Positions 13,131 through 25,230 of a stretch of DNA of 64,000 nucleotides are shown one piece after another. The first letter of the stretch is position 1. Each line of letters starts with the position of its first letter. The notes below the pieces were generated by a model. That model was not told where the DNA came from, searched no databases, and worked only from the letters and a program-made list of their open reading frames with translations. A program made the position numbers and the translations under genes. Source of the DNA: Sphagnum magellanicum (taxonomy: Eukaryota > Streptophyta > Sphagnopsida > Sphagnales > Sphagnaceae); NCBI GenBank assembly GCA_021904315.1, contig CM038918.1:14337349-14401348 (forward strand). Direction: 5' to 3'.

Positions 13131-13392
13131 GACAATTATTATTTAGCAATTTTTGGATTGTGATGTCTATCAAAAAATGACCTCCACCTACCCCTTCGTG
13201 AATTTCCCGAAAGATTACTGGAATTTCTTCTTGGTGTAAGCACTATTGAAAAATCCAATCTTGGCATTGTTTGTACAAATTGTTTTATTACAACACATAA
13301 GGTAAAGCCCTTAAAATCAATTTTTGTTTTTGTTCTAGTGTGTACAGAATTAAAATTTATTTTATTTGTAGGTAATTATGAATTTCCTACAA

Positions 13393-13827
13393 CTAAACTA
13401 GTTGGAGTAGGAACAAAGGGGCATCAGTGATTTGATCTAGCATTCCACTTGGTTTCTTGGATGTCGATAATCGAAAGAAGGCATCCGTAACTAAGTGTGA
13501 TTTTTCGGGTTTATACACCACCCAAAAATTGTATTCAAGAAACATCAGGAGCCATTGAATTATTCGACCATAAACTTGGGGTTTCTTGACCAAGTAAAGG
13601 AGGGCCATATGGTCTACATAAAAAACAAACTTGTTACTGAGTAGGTAATGGTGATATTTGCGAAGAGCATACACCGTCATCAGAGCTTCCTTTTCAATTG
13701 TTCTTTCTCCATTGTTCAACAATTGAAATGCGTACACAATTGGTTGGTCGCATTTTCCAATTGGGATTTGAACCAACATAGTGCCAACCGCTAAATTTGA
13801 CAAGTTTGTGTGGACGTGAAATTCCAA
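13393..13827 (-). mobile_element. RNase H region of the Ty3/gypsy element
   Basis: Minus-strand segment with the gypsy RNase H signature: YALRKYHHYLL followed by FYVDHMALLYL and then the integrase-side tether. Fossil copy. Confidence 0.8.
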
Positions 13828-13849
13828 ATCCCATTAGGATCGGTGCATC

Positions 13850-15000
13850 TACATAATGTTGCTTGATTGCCTCCCATGCTTATTGACATTTGGGAGTCCA
13901 TTGACAAACTTAGGTTTTTCACAACAATTTTGTAATCAGGGCCATGATGAAATCAAATTTCCAAATGAAACAACAATAAAACTGAACCATGTTGTTGAAA
14001 ACTTGAATGTCTTTGGGGGTTTTTGGTTCTAGCATGTTAACAATGGCTGCAATTTTTTAAAGATCTAGTAGCTTCCCTCCCTTAGACAAAATGTAGCCAA
14101 GTATGATATCGAAAAACACTAGAAACATACATTTTTCCGAGTTGAGGCTAATACTGAACTTTCAACATTTGTCAAAACATAATCGAAGTTTAAACATATG
14201 TGTTTTCAAATCACTGAAAATGTTAAAATCATCCGAAAACAACTTCATGAACACAACAAGATATTTTTTGAAAACCATTTTGATAGCTTGTTGGTAGGTT
14301 GGTGGCGCATTCTTTAATTCAAAGGGCATGACTAACCACACAAAAATGCCCCATTTGGTGATGAAGGTTATTTTGTATCAATCTTCTGGTGCTATCATGA
14401 TCTAAGGGTAACTTTAAAATCCGTCCAAAAATGAATATATTTCATGTCTAACTACCATATCTAGACCTCCTTTGTAAATGGCAGAGGATCGAATCTTTTA
14501 TTTATGGCTACATTTAATTTTTGGAAATCGACATAAATGTGCAGCTTTCCATTTTTTTGGGAACCATCATAATGGGTGGAAATAAAAAAAAAAATTCCAC
14601 CAAAGAAATGAAACCTATAGTCAAAAGCTTGTCTAGATCTTGTTTAACCACAACTACATAATTGGGATTCAACCAATATCGGCTTTAATGGGAAGGCGAT
14701 ATTGTTATATATAGTTCAATCTAATGTTGAACAATGTGAGGAGTCATTCCTTTGAAATCCTTGTAGGACCATGCGAAAAGACATCCTTGTATTCTCGAAA
14801 CAAAGAATCCACTTCTTCAACTATCAAAAGGTCCAAATTAGTGTTGAGCTTCACTAGCTACAACTTAATAGCAATGCCCGAATTCAAATATCATATTTGG
14901 ACATCTTCTTGTAATGTCCACCTTGCAATTTTCAAATCCTACACCTTTAAGTGGGTGGGAATTTCATATATGGGAATTTTCTTTAGGGTATGAAGGAAAT
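13850..15000 (-). mobile_element. Reverse transcriptase region of the Ty3/gypsy element
   Basis: Lies between protease and RNase H. The minus strand gives recognisable RT palm and thumb pieces, for example the region near 13900-14250 that normally follows the catalytic loop. Heavily decayed. Confidence 0.6.
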
Positions 15001-15243
15001 CAAACATTAATTCCTCTAAATCAATTTTTGGAATTATGTAAAACACTAATGTGTTTCGTTTCTGTAGGGTAATTGCTCCAATGGTGAACAATTTTGGTTT
15101 TGCCTATAGAAGAATTTCCTCCTCCTCATATGTGATGCCATTGGCAAAATCATATTAAAGAAAAACTTTTAATTGCTTGGTATGACCATCCAAGTGTTTT
15201 ATTACTAGAATTGTTTGAATCATTCCATTGCCTTTTATGGTCA

Positions 15244-15633
15244 TTAGGTTTTTCCCCAATCATGAATCACCTTAACATTCTTAAGCCAAGGTCGACCAAG
15301 GAGCATGAAATAACTACCATCCAACATATTGTTCTGCATAACGGTGAAAGTTGCAATGTATGGAATTCCATGTATATGTATTTTTAAATTGCGAATGATT
15401 CCAATCGGCTTTGTTAAACTTTGATTTGCCATTCGAAACATATAAGGAACGGGTTTGGGGGAAGGCAATCCCAACCATTTTTGTAAATCCTCTATGATAA
15501 TGTTGGCACTAGAACCTTCATCTAGTAACACATCATCCACCAGATTTCGCTTTACATGTACTTGGATAACTCCCATGTGAAAGTCGATAGCAATTGAAGC
15601 CATTACCAAAATCGATGGTAAAGAGGGGACCAA
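15244..15633 (-). mobile_element. Aspartic protease region of the Ty3/gypsy element
   Basis: Minus-strand segment with a retropepsin-like active-site neighbourhood (VDDVLLDEGSSANIII) and the downstream FMLLGRPWLKN motif typical of plant gypsy proteases. Confidence 0.75.
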
Positions 15634-15949
15634 TTTTTGTTCCGAAAAGAATTTAAAGAAAACCTATTGCTTTAAATCTGATGTAAGTTGAAAGAGTTGC
15701 TTGAAGGTCAACGTATGTTTATCTTCAAGTAATTGATCTCTAATAGCCTGTTGAATTGCAACTAATTCCTTCGCGACTCCCAATGTGTCAGTCCAATTTT
15801 TGAACTGGGATTGGCTTGTATGGCATCTTTCATCTCCTGGCACTTGTTCGTTCTTGTAGGTAGTTTTTTAATGGTCTCCAATGTTGGAAGTTATAATGGT
15901 GGTTCCTCCTTTTGCAATTGTTTGATAACATCCTCAAATGATTTTTGAA

Positions 15950-17700
15950 ATTATTCTTCTTCTTGCTAGTTTGCAACAATTTTGTTTTGCTTCATCTCCT
16001 TTTCCTTGAATGCGTTGGCTTCAAAAACTTGACTTTGGGTAATTATAGCCAACACCATCTTCATTACTACATTCTCCTTTTTTGGTTCGAAGTTTGCCTT
16101 CTTGTTTTTGAACATCTCCAAGAATGCCTTCCAATGCAAGGAATCAAAAATCTTATGATTCGAACCATCACAAATGAAACAAGAGTACTGAATGGTAGTA
16201 TTATCGGTTTTGTTACTCCAATTTCCTTTACATGGATTTCTGGTTGTCTTCAACTAAACAAAAACTTCATTCACCTCTATTTCATTTTTCTCCTTCAATA
16301 GTTATTCAGGTTTTATAGGTTCCAGTGGCAGCATTATTTGGTATGACTTGAGTTATTGCATTGATCGCATGTTAATTCACTTTTCTTGGAATCTTTGGTT
16401 TTTTAAAATTTTGGTGGAAGTTTCAATAATTTCCAATACTCATTTGCATCACCCATGGTCTCTTTGCATGTCATCGCAACTTCATTGTGGAAAAACAAAA
16501 TATCTTGTTTCATCCATGTAATGGCTTCCTGCAAATAAGGTACTAATTTAGTTCGGAAAAATGTCATAAGTAAATTGTCATATGCCTTATGGTTTAAATA
16601 GTTTGTTAGTTTTAGTATATGTTCATAGTATACCTCCACTTTTTCATCCATTATTTGTTTGATGACTCTCAAAGCCATATACACTTGTTTGTTTGTTTAC
16701 GATTTCCAGTAACACTTACAAAAAGTAACCTCCAGTTCGGCAAATGTGCCTCCTGGGTGAAATAACATGAAATTTTCCCCCCATTCCAAAATTGCATCCC
16801 TCAAGGTGAAGCAAAATAAGTTAAATATGTTCAAATCATTCCTTTTCCCATTAGAATAGATGGCCTTTCGAAACACCTAAACATGGGCATTAAAGTTGGT
16901 TCATGCATTATAAATGGGGTAAGGAAATGATTTTTGGTTGGTTGGTGCCATTGGAGGCAAATTGGCTGCCATCGAATACTAAAAATGGTACCATGTCATC
17001 CACGATGGGCCTATTTAACGTCCCCCTATGAGTGTGGTCATTGTTGGAGTCGGTCATTTTGGAGGTTTTCCTCCACCCCCTATCGATCCAATGCCCATTC
17101 TCAGCTTTTCTGAATTAGAAGGTTGTCATGGCCATCGTTCACATTCCATGGTTGAATGATTGGATTTGTTGGGTTGTCCTTTGCTGGAAGGTCCAAAAGG
17201 TTTGCCACTTGTATTTGGTGGGCTTCCATTACTAGCTCTGACCATGGTCGTTACAAGTGTGGCCACATTATCTCCTAACGTCATACTTGACCAACCCCAT
17301 CCTAATGGTACACTTGGCCTTCCCCCCTGATAAGGTTATCCCATCATGGGCTAGTAAGCCTATTGCATGGAAGCTAGTGCTACAAAAAAACCATAGCCAT
17401 GTAGGGGAGGAAATGAATTTTTTGTGGGATTTGGAAATCCTGAAAATTCACCCTTATTTCCTAGATACCCAAGTGTGAACTAGAATTTCCAGGTACAATA
17501 GTTGGGTAATTAGGGATTGTAATTATGGGAGGATTTCCTGGAGGAAATGTGGTTAACAAAATTGGTTGAACTTCAACTCAACTAGATTTATAGGGATAGT
17601 TGGTTAACAAATGCCTCAACCCATGACAGAATGAACACACATGAAGGGAAAATTCTAGATTGAAAACAAAAGTTAACAGATTTATGGGTGAAACTCATTA
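15950..17700 (-). mobile_element. gag region of the Ty3/gypsy element
   Basis: Minus strand. A capsid-like stretch lies at about 16403-16684 (motif YYEHILKLTNYLNHK). A zinc-knuckle-like CFICDGSNHK lies near 16140-16182. The position between primer site and protease fits gag. Confidence 0.65.
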
Positions 17701-18348
17701 CCATTTGTAAGACTCATTCTTGACAAACAACCATTACGATTATCTTCTAAGGTGTTTCTCTCTTGAAGGTGCCTTAACTCTTCCCAACGCTCTCGGGTTT
17801 GACTCAAATTGGTCTCCAGAGTGACAAAGCTTGGTAGCATTCCTTCATGGTACAAAAAGCTATATTTTTAATAAGATCCCAAATGGGTCCCCAAGAAACT
17901 CCTTATTGTAACATAATGGGCATTAATTTTAAAAAGCCCCCCCCCATCAATCCCAATAATTGAACTACTCCAATGTTCAATTATGTTATGAAATGCAATG
18001 ATAATGTTGTCATCCACTCTAGATAGATCCAGTTCAAAATCGATTGGCCATTTCTTGCATTTTCTTACAAAACATCATCAAACTTCTTCTACATATTTTT
18101 CGTCATAACAATTGATATAATACACCCAAACAAAAGATGCCAAATGGTATTTTATATTTCTTTTTATTTTGTTGTACTAAAACAAAAATGCTTAAGGGAA
18201 AACAAACAACAAAACATTTAATGAAAAATAGAAAACAATAATCATAGTGAGATCAAACCAAAAAAACTAATGTTAAATAAAATCAAATAACTTTATCCTT
18301 ATGTCAAACTTAAAGGTACGAAAGTAGATATTTTGGTTTTGTATTTAT

Positions 18349-18363
18349 GGAATGGTCGCCAAA
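18349..18363 (-). other. Primer-binding site of the Ty3/gypsy element
   Basis: TTTGGCGACCATTCC on the minus strand begins immediately after the 5' LTR. The TTTGGCGAC core resembles the sites of Tat/Ogre-type plant elements, thought to pair with tRNA-Arg. The match beyond the core is weak. Confidence 0.45.
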
Positions 18364-19078
18364 TGTTAAGACTACCTAGTAAATAATCAAGTTTGGAGGT
18401 GAATGAAACATAAATTTAATAAATTTTCGTTTGGTGGGCGATCTTAAAAATCACCAAATACTACTACCTATAAATCAAATAGATTTATGGAATAATGTAG
18501 TTTTTAGTAGGGAACACACCTTACCAAATTTAAAGTAGGAATAGACACCTACAACAACCTTGGATGTCAAAAACTTAAACATAAAACTTAGGTGGTAGAA
18601 AAAAATTAACATTCAAAAAAGACACCCATTGAATAAATACACTTGGAGACATAAAACCTCATGGAAAAGTACAACTCTAGCAAAAAACATTAGTTATTTA
18701 AGAAGAAGGTAAAAAGTTCAAAAGTTTTGAACTTCTTCCACATTTAAGTTTGAAAAAACTTCGTACAATGTTCTTCTTGGAAAGATTGTTCAAAAACTAA
18801 ATTCCTCCCAAATATATACATTCCAAATCCTATTAAAAAAATCCTAACTACCAATCCAACTGATCATTTCTAGATTTTCAATTAAAAAATAAACATCTCT
18901 AAATTAAGTTTTGATTAAGAGAACTTCCAATTTTAGTTACTTAAATTCGATTTTGATTATGATGACTTTCAGTTTCGGTTCCATAATTCCGATTTTGGTT
19001 ACATAATTCAATTAAGATTTTTCTAGATTTGGTTATACATAGTTGGTTTCGGTTATAAAAATGTTTTTCATTCCAATA
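18364..19078 (-). repeat. 5' LTR of the Ty3/gypsy element
   Basis: Begins TGTTAAGACT on the plus strand and ends CCAATA. It aligns throughout with 6941-7660. Many of the differences between the two LTRs are C/T or G/A, as expected of a methylated, silenced element. Confidence 0.9.
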
Positions 19079-19159
19079 GTTGGTCTTTTTGACTGGGGTT
19101 TTTTTATTAGGGTTTTTTTTATTGAACCATCGTGACAATAATATATTTTGGGCAATAAC

Positions 19160-20750
19160 TAGAAAATGTATATTATTTAGATTATTTTATTTAAAATTAA
19201 TATGAGAATATTAATTAATCAATTAATTAATTACCTTAACTACCCTACTTTACCCTACCTTAACCTATTTACCTACTTAATTAATAAACCTATTAATTAA
19301 TGCCAAAAATTATTTATTTATTTACCTACCAACCTTATGTCTTAAGTCTAGGCTAGGCCATCTAATTTAGCCATTTAGGCTAAACCAAACCACTTAGGTT
19401 AAGCCATGCCCCTTACGCTACACCAAATAATCTAGGCTAGGGGGTCTAGTAGGCTTTGTAACCTACACTAGGAGGTTTAATAAACTTTACAACCTAGGCT
19501 ATTTAATTAAGTCACTTAAATAACCAAGGTAATCTAAGTTGCAAGTGTGGGGACTTGAATTCCTCACTTCCACATTGAGGAGTCAAGCTTTTAACCATTG
19601 CACTACCACCCCATAAGGTGATTTTTTTGGACAACATGTTGTAATAAACATGATTTTGGACTAACATATTATAATCAACTTGCATGAATTTTTTTCAACA
19701 TATTACACTAAATGAATTTGAATTCTTTTACACTACTTACATAAATATGTAAGTTATAGGTACGTTAACCTAGGTAGGTAGGAGGTACCTATTATTAAAT
19801 CCATGTATTTAAGTAACATGTAGGTTAGTATAGTCTATTAAGCTTTATAGGTACCTACTAAGTTTATGCTTATAATTACTAATGCCTATGGTATTTAGTA
19901 GGTTATGTAAGTACTTACTATCCTATAATTAATAGATTTAGCTTAGGCATATTAGGTAGGTAGTCGAGCCTATTAAATAAGTTTAAGGTTAAATTACCTA
20001 CCTAATATTAGGCTATGATATCTACTTAGTAGCTTAGGTGGCTCAGGTAAAGTTACATACTTACCTAAATAGCTTAGGTTAGGTTACATACCTACCTAGG
20101 TAGCTTATGTTAGGCTATGTACTTACTTAGGTAGCCTAAATTAAACTACATACCTACCTAATAAACTGAAGTTAGGCTATTTACTTTATAGGCCTAGGTG
20201 GCCTAAACTAAGTTACATACATACTTAGTAGGCTTAAATGGCTTAAGTTAAACTACTTACCTTGTAGGCCTAAGTGGCTGTGCTATCTAATTAATTACCA
20301 GGTAGATTTCAATAAGTTACCTTGTACTTAATAGGCTTAGGTGGCCTAAACTATTTACCTAGCTAATAAGATACGTTACTTACTTACTAGGCCTAGGTGG
20401 CCTCTGTTATTTACCTACTAGGGTTAGGCTATGTACCTATAATAGGCCTAGGTTAGTAGGTTACACACATGGCTAATAAATTTACCTATTAAAGCTAGGT
20501 CACCTAAAATACCCACTTCAAAAGTTTACACTACCTAGTTATAGGTTATTTAGTAGTCTTAGGCTACGTCCTAGGTAACCTACTAGATAAGTTTAAGTTA
20601 GGCTACCTATCTAGGCTATTAATTGGGTTATTATTCAACAAATAACCTACTAGCTTATTAATTATGCTAGATTAGATTGATAGTTTAGGTTTAGCCTAAC
20701 TTATTAGTTATGTTAGGTTAGGTAAGTAGCCTAGGCTTAACAAGTAGGCT
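19160..20750. repeat. Degenerate TAGGT/ACCTA-rich minisatellite
   Basis: Hundreds of bases built from variants of GGTAGCTTAGGTTAGGCTACATACCTACC in no fixed period. It forms most of the right arm of the CACTA element. Similar sequence occurs at 26590-26650 and 62395-62960. Confidence 0.6.
19540..19613 (-). repeat. tRNA-like (SINE-head-like) segment
   Basis: On the minus strand, TAGTGCAATGG fits the pol III A-box consensus exactly, and ATTCAAGTC fits the B box with one mismatch about 40 bases later, inside a GGGGTGG...CCCC frame. This is the layout of a tRNA-derived SINE head. It is not a functional tRNA: no clean cloverleaf was found. Confidence 0.45.
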
Positions 20751-20754
20751 AAGC

Positions 20755-21060
20755 CATCAAATGGGTATAGTTCATTTGATTAAGCGTCAAATCATAATGG
20801 TCAATTTGACTAAGGGTCAAATTAGGATGGTTAATTTGACTAAACCCTATCCATTCAATATGGCCAATTTGATTAAACCATGGCCATTTTGATGGATATT
20901 TGTCCATTTTGACCAAATTTTTAACTTGACACTTGGTCAAAAATGTTATTTTAATCAAATGTACTAGTCAAATGTAACATGTGTTTTTCATGTCCCAAAC
21001 CATTAGTCAAAATGGACATACCTTTTGGTTAACGTGGACACTTCGAACAAATTGGCCTTA
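20755..21060. repeat. Subterminal motif array of the CACTA element
   Basis: Dense, mixed-orientation copies of words such as GGTCAATTTGACTAA and CATTTTGACCAAA. The left end has matching TTGACCAAAA motifs at 6816-6930. Such arrays are the transposase-binding zones of CACTA elements. Confidence 0.6.
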
Positions 21061-21085
21061 TGAAAAATTGCATTTTCTTGTAATG

Positions 21086-21235
21086 TTAAATCCTATTTCA
21101 CTTTTAGTTAATTCTTGGTCACTTTTATTTAACTTTTAATTCACTTCTAGTCATTTTTAATTAACTTTCGGTTCACTTTTAATTGAATTTTAATACACTT
21201 TTAATTCATTTCTAATTAACTCATAATTTAATTTA
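21086..21235. repeat. AT-rich minisatellite, right part
   Basis: Continuation of the array at 6591-6790 with units like TTTTAATTCACTTCTAGTCA. It starts with the TTA target duplication of the CACTA element. Confidence 0.65.
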
Positions 21236-24200
21236 CACGTGTACACATAAATGCACATGGGCCACATGTAGGTTGGAAGTTTTTTTAACTTGAGCTAGGC
21301 ACCCAATATGTATAAATAAAATTAAAATTCCCAATTATTTTTAGTTTGTTCAACACTAGTTTTGGGTACATTTCTTATCATAGCCTTATTATGTTTTTGT
21401 TTATTCTTTAAAATAAAATTTTATTAGATTTTTATTTGACACATGTTGTGTTTTTGTTTGTTTGAAATAGTTATGCCTTTGTTTTTATTTGGGTTTAGAA
21501 AATCTTGTGAATTTGGTTTTTTTTGTGCCCATGACAATAATAGTATGTGTCCAACCCAAATTTTTTTACCTTTTGACATTTAAAAAAAAATCCATGTAAT
21601 GGGTGAAATCATGGTCAAAGGAGCCAAGGGTGCCAAAGTAAAAATCTTTTTCCCAAGATTGCACATGACACATGTCATTTTGCATTGGTTTATAACCTAA
21701 AATTTTGTATTTCAGACACCCCACTTAATATTGCATTTTAAATATAAATATATTTTGACTAAAAATTGATTTTATATCATGTATATTATGCATTCATGCC
21801 TTCTATTACATATATATATGCACAACTTTTTTTAAAGCCACATTTTCACAATTCATAAATTTCAGGGTCAAAAACACTTTTGAGCCAAATGTTTTCAAAT
21901 GGGTTATAAAAAAAAAATTCATTGGTTCAATTCCTTTTGCCCTTTTAGTTATCAATGTTAAAATCCTCTTTAATTTTCAAAATGGATGGTGCACATTTGG
22001 TTTAAAAAAAAGATGTTTGAAAAAAAACAAAAATTATCCACTTTTGAAGTTTGAACGCTTTGAACATACAAAAACTTTTTTGATTTGTGTCAAACTTTGA
22101 GCGTGTAATCTTTGCAATTAATGAAAAATAATCCCCAAAAAATTATGATAATCCAAACTATTATGTTTCCTTTGTGATCTTTCAAACATACAAAAATGTA
22201 ATTTTAAAGAATGTTCACTCATTTGCATGGCTCCTTTGATTATGATTTTACCCTATTATGTTTTTACCAGAAAATTAGGCCTTTTGTGTACAAAAAAATG
22301 ACACCTTGTGCAAAATATATATAAATAAATAAACTAGCTAGTTTTTGGTTAAACAACAAAGCAATAAACAATTCAATTAATACATTAAGAAATAACTTTG
22401 GATACCATGAACATTAGAACCAAGGAAATTCATTAAGGATTTTTTCATCATAATGCATTTTTCCTACCAAAAATCTTAGTAACACGGCAAGGCTTTCCCT
22501 TTGAAATTTGTGGAAGATTAAAAATTCTAATTTTCCTAAGCAAGTCATATTTACTTGGAGGTTTGTTGGAGGAGCTTCAATCTTTCTTAGAGATCTTATT
22601 ACTTGTTAACATTGTCTTAAAAAAAGGAGCAAAAGTAATCCCTATTACTAATGGGATCAAGACGGAAATAAAATTAGTTCTTGATGTATTTGGGATCAAA
22701 CAAAAAATAGAAGAGTTTAAAGAAGTAGGAATAATGCATAGTACGACAAATATGAATGGTATACCAAAATTAATGTAAGAATACATGGTAAAATATTGGA
22801 AATATATCTATTATCATCAATCCATCAATTAATAATATTCTTTCAATTGCCTCCAAGTTCTATGAAAAATAAGGGTCACATATTTCTTTTTCTTTCACCG
22901 CATCACACTAAATGAAATATATTCTCTTTGCTTGCACATCAACAACCAATGTCAATTTAGATTGGAATAAAATTATTAATTTTTATGAACTAATTATTTT
23001 TCTTAGGATGGAATCATATGCAATTGAACATTACCCATATTTAACACATTTTTTATTCTTTTGGTTTTCATATAAGAAACATTAGTATGCGTCACTTGTA
23101 AAACCTAAACAAATGCACCTTAGTGCTTGAAAGTTGGGACCAACAATAATAGGTTAATATGAATCCACTAATGCAAGAAGAGGCCCTACATGTTGTACCA
23201 CAATGTCTTAGGGGTGGACTATTATAAGATTACCTTAAAACATGTTCTAGTGATCGAATTGGGTTTTAATTCAAAGTTATGAAGACCAAGAAAATAGTCT
23301 TAACCCACCATTCCAACAACATGAGAAAGGGGGTAGTCATAAATTGCAATGGCCATAACACAAGAGGAACAACCACCCCATCTTGCCATGATAATAACAC
23401 ACAATTTCATGAGGATTAATATAAGGCCTATTACAATTGCAAATGGTAAATGGATATATCAACAATTAAAAGATGATATGGACGTATTGCAAAGGGGACA
23501 CACATCATTGACGATGGTTAACAAATATTTGAACATCCTTTTATCTTTTTTCTAAAATCACCTAAATGGTAGAACTAAAACGAGGAAAGTGGGCTTGTAA
23601 GGTGTGTTAATATAAGCAAAGGATGGGACAATAATCACTTGGATTTTGAACATGTAAAAGGTGACCTTATCCATCACTTTTCAAGAACTAAAATTGAAGA
23701 TAGCTAAAGTTATTCAAACCAAACTCACACTTTTCCATAATTGTGTTTTAACAAGTAGTTATTGGTATTGGTTCAAATGATGACATCCATAAATCAACAT
23801 ATATCTTACAAAAGGGTTGAAAGTTTCAAGTGAAAAATGGCTAGCCAATTAAATATGCCATACCTTTTACTTCAACTTGGAAAAATTGTACACAACACAA
23901 TTATTCACAAGCCACATATCTTCATTTAAAATTTAGATGAAATTGGAGTTCAAGTTGGTTAATAATTCAATGCATGGGATTTGGCTAGGTAAGGTTTGTG
24001 TGATGTTTACAATGACATATTCTCGAAGTCTTGAAAAAGGTTGCATGTCAATTGTGCTATTAATGTAATAGGAACAACTTTGTTTACCGTTCACATTTTC
24101 AAAGGTGAAAGGATGTGCCACCTACATAAAGTTATGTACATTAGAAACATATATGGCCATGTAGAAGAAAACTTGGATAACAACATACCTCTTCAACCAA

Positions 24201-24440
24201 TAGTTGTTTTCTTTTAATATATTTGTACCTCAAAATATTTGTTAAAAAAATCATCATTTCTTGATTATAAATGGACATGGATCACAAGCAATGTTACCAA
24301 AAACGGAGAATGATGTTTTTTCAAAAATGGTAAAAATATGAAAAAAAAATGTCATTTTAAAAGGCAAAACAAAAATATGTCATGGTGTATGCTATAAAAA
24401 ATACTCTCTTAAAATTTTAAAAATACAAGACCTCAAACAG
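21236..24440. other. AT-rich spacer without a recognisable gene
   Basis: Only short reading frames on both strands, none similar to a known domain. The right part abuts the dead hAT transposase and may include its 3' flank, but no terminal repeat was recognised. Confidence 0.45.
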
Positions 24441-25230
24441 AGTTCATTGTATCTTGCTTTATATTTATTCTTCATTTATCCATTCTGAAAAAGTTTCTTT
24501 AGATTCTGGATCAAAAAGTTTTTCTTTCAAACGTAAATTAGTAAATTTACAACTCTTTCAAAAGTCAACCTATTACATTTTTTGCTATGTATTCACTCAA
24601 ATGTGCCCAAATTTCTTTTGCACGCCAATGCTATAATCACTTAACTTAGAACTTTAATTGCAAAGTTTTGTAATTTTAGAATTTTAGATCCATAAGAACT
24701 CCACCATGTATATGCAAGCATTTCCTTGGCCACCAAAAATGCTACAAGGTTTGCAAAAAGACCCTCCATATTCCTGTAATGAACAAATTATTTTTCAATG
24801 TTTGTTTAATCATGTACATTTGGAAAAAACTTTTCATAGATTTTTTGAAAAACCATCATGATTTATTTATCTTTTTCCTACCTTTTCCCTCGCCATTTTG
24901 GGTCTAAAACAATTCTTGCATAATGCATTGAACTATCCATAAAATACCATCAATCATTTATTATAATAACAATTTCTTTTTTCTTTTAAAATGTTAATCC
25001 ATCCATTTCATTGATTTTTTCCATTAATTGATCATAATATTCGTAGAATTTTTTAGTTGTTGGATTTTAAGAATCAACAATGAGATTGAAAATTGGTTCA
25101 GTTACCTTCACAATTAAAATTAATAATTTCCAAAATTGATTGTTCAAAAATGCACATTCAACATCCTTTTTCTCATCTTAACACATCCATTTTTTCCATT
25201 TTGAACTCACAATCATTTGTTAAATTGGTG

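Larger units (their letters stand above)
6941..19078 (-). mobile_element. Ty3/gypsy LTR retrotransposon, decayed
   Basis: Two direct LTRs of about 715-720 bp bound the element, and it reads on the minus strand. The order gag, protease, RT, RNase H, integrase defines Ty3/gypsy. The target-site duplication is GTTGA (6936-6940) against GTTGG (19079-19083). A primer-binding-site-like TTTGGCGACC directly follows the 5' LTR, of the type seen in Tat/Ogre-like plant elements. The LTRs are roughly 87% identical over a 200-bp stretch judged by eye, suggesting an insertion of the order of ten million years at ordinary plant rates. The element is broken, with well over ten disruptions, and a 993-bp solo LTR of another family lies within it. 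About 4 kb of extra sequence follows integrase. Confidence 0.9.
6791..21085. mobile_element. CACTA-type DNA transposon, non-autonomous, carrying a nested retroelement
   Basis: The left end is CACTACAAGAAA (6791) and the right end reads TTTCTTGTAATG (to 21085), an inverted repeat with one mismatch in 12. Both sides are flanked by TTA (6788-6790 and 21086-21088), the 3-bp target duplication expected of the CACTA (En/Spm) superfamily. Without the nested element the transposon is about 2.1 kb. No transposase was seen, so it was mobilised in trans. Both subterminal regions are dense in TTGACCAAA/TTGGTCAA-like motifs in both orientations, as in the transposase-binding zones of the family. The interior right arm is an AT-rich TAGGT minisatellite with a tRNA-like segment. 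Confidence 0.8.

Noticed and set aside
14113-14124. CACTAGAAAC as another CACTA terminus
   Set aside because: Only the first bases match the family, and it lies in the RT region of the gypsy element without an inverted partner.
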